This document shows, in pieces, positions 8,049-16,206 of a stretch of 58,246 nt of DNA. Source of the stretch: Candidatus Gallitreponema excrementavium (GTDB lineage Bacteria; Spirochaetota; Spirochaetia; Treponematales; Treponemataceae). Below the pieces are notes generated by a model. That model was not told the origin of the DNA. It did no database searches and saw only the letters and a list, made by a program, of their open reading frames with translations. Where the stretch lies: the NCBI GenBank assembly GCA_017694795.1, contig JADIMM010000018.1:1-58246 (forward strand), written 5' to 3'. A program made the position numbers and the translations under genes. Numbering within the stretch: position 1 is the stretch's first letter; every line of letters begins with the position of its first letter.

Positions 8049-10289
8049 ATGAAAACTTTTTTCCGTATATTGGAAACGGTTGTAAGGCCGTTTTTTATCT
8101 ATATCCTCATTATGAATCTGAACTTTCAGGTTGTCAACGGTGAAGAGAAAGATTCAACTTTTTTTTCAACGGTTGATTTGCCTGCATATAATTCAGAAAT
8201 TTCTCTGGTAGAAAGGCTTAACCAGACGGGAATAAAATATGAGGTGAATTCCCTGGAAAACTACTCTTCTTATGAATCAAATTATGTTTTAACAATAGGG
8301 GACCAGGAAGGGACACGCAAAATCTATGTGGTTACCCCGGTTTCAGGGGAGAAAAACTCAAAAACCATAGATACTGTAGTGAATTCAGCGGTAATTTTGT
8401 CACGTAACTATGCAGAAAACCGGGATTCTTTCCCACCAGACACCTGCTATAAATTCATTTTTTCGGGCGGAAACAGTTCAAAACTGCCAACTTCTCTTTT
8501 CAAACCCCGTTACAGCGGGATACAGGCAGTGGGAGACTCAATAGATACAACAATTCCTGTAGCAGTCCTTCTTATTACCCCTCCTGATGAAAATGCTTCC
8601 AAGGATGCTCCTATAGAAATAATCCATGGAGGGGCAAACAAAACCGCCCCTCTGTGGCTTTTACGGTCTGTAATAAACACAGATAAAGAGCTTTACATGT
8701 TTTCAAGTCTTTACAATACAAAAAATGAAATGTACAGGCTTGGCTGGATCTCAGGGGAACCCCTTCTTAACATTTTTCTGGAAAGGGATATACCATCCAT
8801 ACTTTTAAAGCTGGATCCTTCCGTCCAGAAAATCTCAAAAGATTCTTTTTTCATTGCCCGTGCTGCCTTTGATGTTTCAAAAGTCGTTTCTTTGGACTGG
8901 GATATGCACTACATATTTTTCAGTTTTTTCGGGTATAACATTTACATTAGGGAACAAATGCTGGTACTAGGAATCACAATTATAACCCTTTTGTTTTTGG
9001 GAGCTATTTCATTGCTGGCATTTACATTCACTTCAAGACGGAAAGAGAATATTTCAAGTATAAAAAAAACCTGGTGGATAATCCCCCTGTTCATGCTTAT
9101 CACTTATTTTTCGTTAACCGCTGGAAAATTCCTGGTTTATTCCCTGTTCAATTACAAACTTGGAAGTTCAGAAGGCTGGACCCTTATGCCTTTTTTTTCA
9201 ATAGCATTTAAGATGGTTGTTTCAATAGCCATGATTACGGCATGTACCATTCTTATGCAACTTATTACCCTTCCCCAGGATAATTACATTTACGGAATGT
9301 ACAGTGGTATGATATCGCTCTGCAATATTTTTATTTTTGCAGCCCTGGATTTTTCCATAACGTCTTCATTTTTGTTTTCCTTCATAATGATATTTATATT
9401 TTACCATTGCAAGTCAAAAAGGGCCTCCCTGGTTTTTCTTGTCTTTTCGGTTCTGCCATTTTTTACCATATTGCCTAATCCGGGAAAACCGGATTTTACC
9501 AGAATACTGTTTTTTGATGAAATCTTTTTAGGCGAAAAAAACTGGGATTTTCTCCTGTGTTTTTTCCTTCTTCCTTACGAAATGGCATTTATCAGGATAA
9601 ACGCCATGGCCAAAACCCTGGGGAAAACCGAAAAATTCAGAATCCCTTGGATTGCACTTTTACTTTTTTTGACAACAGCAGGATTTGGAATTTACTTTTT
9701 TGTTAAAGAACCTTTTACAGAAAAAAATCCCCAACCGGTATTATTGCAGGAACTGTATTCCGAAAAATCTTCCCAGATACTGATTACCAGTCCATACAAA
9801 ATAAACTCCGGAACCCTCTTTCTTAACGGCAAAAATGAAGAAATTGTATTTGATTCATACCATGCAGGAAATTATATTTACACAAAAAAAATTGAAAATA
9901 AAAATTTTATAAATGTCGGTATAAACAAAAATAACTATCTTGACCGTACTATTTTCCACTTGGATTTTGTACCTGAAGAAAAAATCAGGGTAATAAAATA
10001 TATCATTGAAATTGAAAACAATGAAGGATTGGCAGTCTATGATACTAATATGCCATACACCTTGGAAAATGGCGGATATTTGTGCAGGATAGAAACAGGG
10101 GAATTCCCTCCTGAAAATTTTAATTTTGAATTTTCATCAGGTAAGGACTCGGATTTAACAATATATATTTGTGCATATATTGAAAATTCAAATAACAAAA
10201 TAAATTTTACCGGTACCAATCCTATTTCACTTGACAAAATCTGTTCGGTCAAAAAAACAATTTACCTGGGTGACAAGGCCCATGAATGA
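8049..10289 (+). CDS. Polytopic membrane protein with an exported N-terminal domain
   Basis: A 746-residue protein. An N-terminal hydrophobic segment (about 11-29) is followed by an exported domain to about residue 300, then roughly eight membrane helices between 305 and 570 (for example VLGITIITLLFLGAIS and FFSIAFKMVVSIAMI), then a beta-rich exported C-terminal domain. The layout (hydrolase-like exported domain plus a helix bundle) recalls Gaa1/ERMP1-type proteins with an M28-like domain, but no zinc ligands were identified, so that is only a structural guess. Its last bases ATGAATGA overlap the start of dinB, implying coupled translation. The ribosome-binding site is weak (AAAGGA about 17 bases upstream). 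Function unknown. Confidence 0.65.
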   Translation: MKTFFRILETVVRPFFIYILIMNLNFQVVNGEEKDSTFFSTVDLPAYNSEISLVERLNQTGIKYEVNSLENYSSYESNYVLTIGDQEGTRKIYVVTPVSGEKNSKTIDTVVNSAVILSRNYAENRDSFPPDTCYKFIFSGGNSSKLPTSLFKPRYSGIQAVGDSIDTTIPVAVLLITPPDENASKDAPIEIIHGGANKTAPLWLLRSVINTDKELYMFSSLYNTKNEMYRLGWISGEPLLNIFLERDIPSILLKLDPSVQKISKDSFFIARAAFDVSKVVSLDWDMHYIFFSFFGYNIYIREQMLVLGITIITLLFLGAISLLAFTFTSRRKENISSIKKTWWIIPLFMLITYFSLTAGKFLVYSLFNYKLGSSEGWTLMPFFSIAFKMVVSIAMITACTILMQLITLPQDNYIYGMYSGMISLCNIFIFAALDFSITSSFLFSFIMIFIFYHCKSKRASLVFLVFSVLPFFTILPNPGKPDFTRILFFDEIFLGEKNWDFLLCFFLLPYEMAFIRINAMAKTLGKTEKFRIPWIALLLFLTTAGFGIYFFVKEPFTEKNPQPVLLQELYSEKSSQILITSPYKINSGTLFLNGKNEEIVFDSYHAGNYIYTKKIENKNFINVGINKNNYLDRTIFHLDFVPEEKIRVIKYIIEIENNEGLAVYDTNMPYTLENGGYLCRIETGEFPPENFNFEFSSGKDSDLTIYICAYIENSNNKINFTGTNPISLDKICSVKKTIYLGDKAHE

Positions 10290-13200
10290 CAAAAAAATTT
10301 TTTTTCATGTAGATATAGACGCATTTTTTGCTTCTGTTCATCAGATTGAGAATCCAGATCTTAAAGGGCTTCCTGTAATAGTAGGCCACGAGGCACTGCG
10401 TGGTGTGGTTTCAACCTGCTCCTATGAGGCAAGAAAATACGGTGTACATTCGGCAATGCCGGTTATGAAGGCAAAGCAACTTTGTCCACAAGGTATTTTT
10501 ATTTCCCCCGATTTTGAGCTTTATCTGGGTTATTCTAAAAAAGTCATGTCGATTCTGCGGGACTTTGGGCCGGAAATCCAGCAGATATCTATTGACGAAG
10601 CCTTTGTAAATATGTCCGGTACAGAAAAACTCCTTGGTAAGCCGGAATACTCAGCCCGGAAATTAAAAGAAATAATAAAAAAAGAAACAGGCCTTACCGT
10701 ATCCATCGGAATAGCAGAAAATAAATATCTTGCCAAAATTGCCTCGGACTACAATAAACCCGACGGGCTCACTGTCATCCCCCCGGGAGAAGCCCTGTCA
10801 TTTATTAAAAGCCTGCCATTAAAAAAACTCTGGGGAATAGGACCTAAGACCCTGGAAAAACTCCGGCGTACAGGCATTACGGAAACGACCCAGGTTTTGG
10901 AACTTTCCAAAGAAACCTTAAAGAAAATTGCAGGTAACCATGGAGGGGAATTTATCTACAGCTGTGTAAGAGGTATAGACCCGGGGATATGCAGCGAACA
11001 AACTGACTCAAAATCTATCAGCACAGAACATACCTTTGGGGTAAGCGAGCAAAGGTGTGATTATCTTGAATCAATGTTATTGGAAATGGCCAATGAACTA
11101 AGGTTCAGGCTTTTAAACGAGCAAGAGCAGTCAAGAACCTTATGTATAAAAATCCGGTATGATGATTTTAAAACCGAAACCATCCAGACAACCCGGCAGG
11201 AACCATTTTTAACTATACCGGAAGTTTTTTCCGAAGCAAAACAATTATTCTATAAAAAATGGAACGGTCAACCACTCAGGCTTCTGGGACTCGGCTTTCA
11301 TAATATAGAAAAAGCACAGGAATATTCCCAAAACCTATTCCCCGATGAAAAAACGGAAAAGCAGATTAAGCTGGAAAAGGCACTGGCAAAAATACAAAAT
11401 AAATATAAAAACGGAATAAAAAATGCAAGATTTTTAATCCTGATTCTTTTCCTTACAGTCTCTTTTTTTTTAAATAAAAAGGTTTATTGTGAGGAATTCC
11501 CGGTTTTTTCCAGAAATGTTTTTAACTGGCAATTCGGGGACAAAGAGGTGGAATTAAATGCCGGCGGAACCTGGGATATAGGCTGGACAGACTTTGGCAT
11601 GAATTTCAGTTCTCTTGAAAACAGTAAAACATTCGGTTTTTTACCGGGAGTCTTAACACAGGATGTAGACCTGTCCCTAAACCTTGAAATGGACAGTCAC
11701 TGGTTTTTCAACGGTTATTTTTCAAAAAGTTTTTCAAGAAACTTCTTTTCTGCAGGATATAAAAATACTGACAAAACCCACAACAACATTATTGACGAAA
11801 TAACCATAGGCAATCTTGCAGGAAATATTCCCCTTGAATTCAACAGCATAAATCTTAATGACAATGAAAACAAATTAAGTATAGCCGGTAAATTTTCAAA
11901 AAACAATGTTGATGTTTATTCCCTGATTAATATTGCCTCTGAAAATATCCAAGAAAAAATATTTTCCGGATACAATGAAATAAGCGATTCTCTTTTATCA
12001 ATATCCGAATGGATAAGCGGCAGATGGTTTATAATACCTGCAGACGGCACAACATTGGGAAAAATAAACAGTATTAAGATATTTGTGGAAACAGATGACG
12101 GGATTTACAACGGTTCCGACGGAAGGAAATACAAACTTTTAGGAAACAGTGAATTTATTTTTATAAAAAACCAGGGGATTATTTCTTTAAAAAAAAATTA
12201 CACGGGCAAAATCACAGTCTCATTTTATGACGAAAAAGGGAATCATCTTGCATTCAACGATTCACAAATAATTACTGATACCGTTAGTTTTTTTAGTGAA
12301 ACAGGGATTGATATATTACCCTATCTGATAAGTGATGAAAACAAAACGGTTGAAATTGATTCCGAAAGCACCTATGTCATCCGTTCAATAAATAATTTCA
12401 ATGTAATGGAAATATGCTCCAGATATTATATTCCGGGAAATATTTCAATAAACTCGGATCTTGATCAAAAAATAAAGCTGGTATACAAAACCACAAAAGA
12501 AGAATTAAAAGACTATTCTATCCGTACCGATAAGGAAAGTTTTTCGGTTTCGGAATTTTCTTATTTTGAAGTTTATACCGGTAATTCAGGAAATTATTAC
12601 ACCCCTTCCGGCAGGTTTCCACTTGTAAAACTGTCCACGTCAACAGGAAAAGAATTTTTTCCAAATCCCGGACTTATTTATATTCCACCAGGAAAAATCA
12701 TAACAGAAGAAAACCTATGTCTTGGATTTGAATATACACTTCCTGCTGATACCGGAACATCCGGGGAAATCTTTGTTGACTACAACATCAATCCGGAAAC
12801 CATTAGGGTTTACAGGGGATCTCTGAAAACCACAGAATATGATTTTGATGAAAGTACAGGAATTCTTACACTGGGTACGCCTCCGAATTCAACTGAAATT
12901 ATCAGAGTTACTTACCAGAAAAAAGACAGCAATACGTCTTCAATCTTTTCTTCTGACTCAATAACAAAATTCCAGGCTGTTTCTGCTGTGAACTGGAATA
13001 TTTTTCCAGGACTGAATATGTCTTTTGCCGGAAAAATACAATGGCCGCTAAGCGGAAAAAAATATTCTGACGGAAACACTCTTAACCAAGGTGATATAAC
13101 AGGAAGCGGTAAAATAACCTATTCAGGCAAAGGTGTTAAGATAACAAATGAAACTTTCGGTAAGATTTCATTTGAGGACACGACCGGACTTTACCGTATA

Positions 13201-16185
13201 ATGGGTTTTGACAAGGAAGGGAAAATTCATTATTTAAAATACGACTGGCTTTATTCCCTGCCCCGGAACACAGAATTCAACATTTCCGGAACAATGTTTT
13301 CCGCCGAAAACCTGATTTATCCGGTTTACCGCAAAACCCTGTCCCTGGACAGCTACGGTAATGTTAAGGCTGATTCTACAGGAACTATTGCAGAAGGCCA
13401 GAAAGGTCCATACACAACCGGTTACAGTGACAATTCCGGCATGGTAATGAACCTGGAATGGCTTACAAAAGACTATTACCCGGAGGGCATAACAGAACCC
13501 TGGACCGGAGGAATTTTAAACTGGGAGGAATCTTCCCTTGTTACCAATGGCTCCACTGTAAATTTAATTATGAATTTACAACCCACAGAATTATTTTCTG
13601 GAATTTTTTCTGCAGAAGAAGACATCTGTGATATATACATTCAGTTTGGTGTCCCAGGGAATCTGAAAGATTACCCGGAATTCCCCGAAAAAACAGAAGA
13701 AGGCGATTTTTTCCCGGCAGAAGAAACAAATATGGTTACATGGAAAATATCCGGAGAAGATACAACAGCAGGAGTTACAAAGGGAATTTCCACAAAAGAA
13801 AACGATTTGGGCAAATGGCAGAATATTGAAATTTTTCTTACAGAAGAGCAAAAGGTCAGAATAGGCAATAATACTGCAATCAGAATAATCGTTAAGCCAA
13901 GGGTAAAGGGAAACCAGTGGGCGTCCTGTAAACTCCAAATCCGGGAAATAATGACCTCCGGTATGCCTTTTATGATTTCGGGAGGCTTGAAGGCTGCAAT
14001 AAACAAAGACCCTCTTTACGGATCAGAAAATTCACTGGAAAATGGTTCCTGGGGAAAAACCATATCATCCCTTAACGATGACTCAAACTCTGTATTGGAA
14101 ATTCAATATACAAGAACACTTTCATCACTGAATCCAATAGAACAAGGGGAAAATTCTTTATCGGCATATATAGAACCCGTTGACGGAAACTATTATAAGA
14201 ATTTTTCTTTCTATATTTTTTTTGACGGCATTCCTGAATCCGGGGACAAAATAACAATTTCTCTTGGAACAGGTGGTTCAGACTCCAAAGAGAAAATCAA
14301 AATCACGATTCCGGTCATTGGCATTGAATCCCATATTACCCCACGGCAATGGGCAAAAATCAGTGCAGATTTGATAAATAAAAAAATTTACTTTAACGGG
14401 AAAAACATTCCCGAAGCCCGGATAATATCAGGTAACGACAAAATATTTTCGTTTGTTAAAATCCAATTCGAAACCGGAGCAGAAGAATTCAGAATTTTTA
14501 TCGACGAATTACATCTTGAAAATTCAATACCATTGTCTCAGATAGGAAACTACAATACAATTTCCTTTTCCCGGGTTTGGGATTCAAAAATATCACCGCT
14601 GGAACTTAATTTCGATATAGATTCTTTTCTTTCCAATACTTTTTTAAATGGTACAAACGCATTTGAAGCAAGGGGTGATATTAACAGCGAATTAAAATTC
14701 CTGAATTTGAGTCTAAAGATTAATACAACACTTTCAAATTCAACGGAAAAAGTGATGGAATACGGTTCCCATGAATTAAACACGGATTTTAGATATGTTA
14801 ATTTCCATGAGATTTACAATTTTAACGGAAGTACAAATGGGTATTACCGAAGCACAGGAACCGAAATAGAAATTCCGGGATCAGGTTTAAATATATCAGC
14901 AAAATTAGACAGCGAAAAATGGGGATATTTAAAAAAACAGGATATAGATACTTCCCTGTTTTTTTCAAAAGGGCCTTATTATTTAACAGCAGAATATTCA
15001 ATTTCAGAAAAATTCAATAAAGAAAAAACCGGAGAAGATTATTTTTCTTATTACAAAAACTCCTGGAGTGATTATAATGCCGGGGACGGAAGTCTTTTTA
15101 GGAATCAAAAATTTTATGCAAAAACAGGTCTGGATTTTTCTACGATTGATTTTTTTATAACCGGTGAAACCGGAATACAAAATGAAATTCTGCAAAGCAA
15201 TTCCAACAAGGAGTATTACCGGTTTGCAGGTACAATTCCATTCATAATAAATGACAACATTATTACACTTTCTTCGGAAAGGAATTTTTACAGGGAAATA
15301 CGCAACAGACCTTCTTCCAGAAAGGGTGATTTTATTTCATTAAAAGAACTTTTTTCACAGACAAGGGATTTTCTTGGACTTCCCCCCTTTGGTTTTTTTT
15401 CTGAAAAATCAGAAAAAGTTTACAAACCAAAAAATTCTGATGTTTCAAGACAGGAAGGAAAGGACATTTACAAAATAAAATGGGAACGCAGCCTGGAAGC
15501 ATCCTGGATTGATCTCATTCTTCCACAAAGCACCTCATTCAGTTTAAAAACAACAGGAAGCACCACCGAGACAGATTATAACAAAATCCTGGATATAGAA
15601 GGTGAAACAACTTTTTTCGCCCTTAATATTTTTGGTAATTACGGGGCTTACCCTGTTTTTAATTGGTACCGGGAGGAACAGCTTTATAATTTCCTCCGGG
15701 TGACGACCTCTATTCAGGAAGGTGAAGTAACCTGGAACGGGATAATGAACAATGAGCTGATTCTGATTTTTAACGATAATTTAAAATCAGGAATCACAAA
15801 CTATTTGTCTTTTACTGATTACAGTATTTTCGACAGATTTGAAATTTCCACGGAAATACGGGGCGGCTCGTCCTTTATATCGTCCCTTATTCCTGTTTTT
15901 CTCAGCAAAAAAACAAAAAGCAAAAACTTTTTTTATTCTGCCCTTTCGAAAAAACCGGAAATCATCAGAACAGAAACCGCTGGTTGCAACTTTTACAAAA
16001 ACACAGACCAGGACAGTCTTACAACTGAAAGAACAACAGGCTTTACCTTTGAGCACAAACTTGAAACAGTCTACGAAGAAGCAATCACACTTTATTTTAA
16101 AGTCAATCTGGAAATAAACATTTCTCCGGAAAAAATCCTTACCGGAAACGTTACCTCAGGCTTTGGAGGAAAGATTTCCTTCTGA
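10282..16185 (+). CDS. dinB: DNA polymerase IV (DinB) fused in frame to a giant outer-membrane protein
   Basis: One uninterrupted frame of 1967 codons contains two unrelated proteins. Residues 1-385 are a complete Y-family lesion-bypass polymerase: HVDIDAFF (Asp11), YEAR (48-51), SISIDEAF-type site (Asp105, Glu106), helix-hairpin-helix LWGIGPKTLEKL and a little-finger domain ending KIQNKYKNGIKNARFL, the usual family end. Without a stop the frame continues into ILILFLTVSFFLNKKVYCEE, which looks like a signal peptide, and about 1570 residues of beta-rich, Asn/Ser/Gly-rich exported sequence ending GGKISF, a barrel-type terminus. ATG at 10282 overlaps the upstream stop. An ATG at 11423 in another frame (MQDF then stop) would yield a normal signal peptide if one T were added at 11428-11432, so a frameshift or sequence error between two overlapping genes is a real alternative. 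The polymerase part is certain; the fusion is not. Confidence 0.8.
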   Translation: MNDKKIFFHVDIDAFFASVHQIENPDLKGLPVIVGHEALRGVVSTCSYEARKYGVHSAMPVMKAKQLCPQGIFISPDFELYLGYSKKVMSILRDFGPEIQQISIDEAFVNMSGTEKLLGKPEYSARKLKEIIKKETGLTVSIGIAENKYLAKIASDYNKPDGLTVIPPGEALSFIKSLPLKKLWGIGPKTLEKLRRTGITETTQVLELSKETLKKIAGNHGGEFIYSCVRGIDPGICSEQTDSKSISTEHTFGVSEQRCDYLESMLLEMANELRFRLLNEQEQSRTLCIKIRYDDFKTETIQTTRQEPFLTIPEVFSEAKQLFYKKWNGQPLRLLGLGFHNIEKAQEYSQNLFPDEKTEKQIKLEKALAKIQNKYKNGIKNARFLILILFLTVSFFLNKKVYCEEFPVFSRNVFNWQFGDKEVELNAGGTWDIGWTDFGMNFSSLENSKTFGFLPGVLTQDVDLSLNLEMDSHWFFNGYFSKSFSRNFFSAGYKNTDKTHNNIIDEITIGNLAGNIPLEFNSINLNDNENKLSIAGKFSKNNVDVYSLINIASENIQEKIFSGYNEISDSLLSISEWISGRWFIIPADGTTLGKINSIKIFVETDDGIYNGSDGRKYKLLGNSEFIFIKNQGIISLKKNYTGKITVSFYDEKGNHLAFNDSQIITDTVSFFSETGIDILPYLISDENKTVEIDSESTYVIRSINNFNVMEICSRYYIPGNISINSDLDQKIKLVYKTTKEELKDYSIRTDKESFSVSEFSYFEVYTGNSGNYYTPSGRFPLVKLSTSTGKEFFPNPGLIYIPPGKIITEENLCLGFEYTLPADTGTSGEIFVDYNINPETIRVYRGSLKTTEYDFDESTGILTLGTPPNSTEIIRVTYQKKDSNTSSIFSSDSITKFQAVSAVNWNIFPGLNMSFAGKIQWPLSGKKYSDGNTLNQGDITGSGKITYSGKGVKITNETFGKISFEDTTGLYRIMGFDKEGKIHYLKYDWLYSLPRNTEFNISGTMFSAENLIYPVYRKTLSLDSYGNVKADSTGTIAEGQKGPYTTGYSDNSGMVMNLEWLTKDYYPEGITEPWTGGILNWEESSLVTNGSTVNLIMNLQPTELFSGIFSAEEDICDIYIQFGVPGNLKDYPEFPEKTEEGDFFPAEETNMVTWKISGEDTTAGVTKGISTKENDLGKWQNIEIFLTEEQKVRIGNNTAIRIIVKPRVKGNQWASCKLQIREIMTSGMPFMISGGLKAAINKDPLYGSENSLENGSWGKTISSLNDDSNSVLEIQYTRTLSSLNPIEQGENSLSAYIEPVDGNYYKNFSFYIFFDGIPESGDKITISLGTGGSDSKEKIKITIPVIGIESHITPRQWAKISADLINKKIYFNGKNIPEARIISGNDKIFSFVKIQFETGAEEFRIFIDELHLENSIPLSQIGNYNTISFSRVWDSKISPLELNFDIDSFLSNTFLNGTNAFEARGDINSELKFLNLSLKINTTLSNSTEKVMEYGSHELNTDFRYVNFHEIYNFNGSTNGYYRSTGTEIEIPGSGLNISAKLDSEKWGYLKKQDIDTSLFFSKGPYYLTAEYSISEKFNKEKTGEDYFSYYKNSWSDYNAGDGSLFRNQKFYAKTGLDFSTIDFFITGETGIQNEILQSNSNKEYYRFAGTIPFIINDNIITLSSERNFYREIRNRPSSRKGDFISLKELFSQTRDFLGLPPFGFFSEKSEKVYKPKNSDVSRQEGKDIYKIKWERSLEASWIDLILPQSTSFSLKTTGSTTETDYNKILDIEGETTFFALNIFGNYGAYPVFNWYREEQLYNFLRVTTSIQEGEVTWNGIMNNELILIFNDNLKSGITNYLSFTDYSIFDRFEISTEIRGGSSFISSLIPVFLSKKTKSKNFFYSALSKKPEIIRTETAGCNFYKNTDQDSLTTERTTGFTFEHKLETVYEEAITLYFKVNLEINISPEKILTGNVTSGFGGKISF
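11412..11500 (+). other. Junction between dinB and the outer-membrane protein
   Basis: This stretch holds the end of the polymerase family sequence, an out-of-frame ATG (11423) with a weak CGGAA 8 bases before it, a run of five T (11428-11432) and a run of nine T (11463-11471). The hydrophobic signal-like segment is encoded here in the dinB frame. No ATG, GTG or TTG in the OMP frame lies near the signal segment. Confidence 0.7.
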
Positions 16186-16186
16186 C

Positions 16187-16206
16187 AGCAGGGATTTTTC
16201 CTTGCT
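16187..16206. terminator. Bidirectional terminator between convergent genes
   Basis: An 8-bp stem (AGCAGGGA with TCCTTGCT, one G-T pair) and a TTTT loop fill exactly the 21 bases between the stop codons of the rightward fusion gene and the leftward NHL/VWA gene. Confidence 0.6.

Noticed and set aside
11463..11471. Programmed frameshift at the nine-T run as the cause of the dinB fusion
   Set aside because: A shift there would not give the exported protein a start codon before its signal segment; the five-T run at 11428 explains it better.
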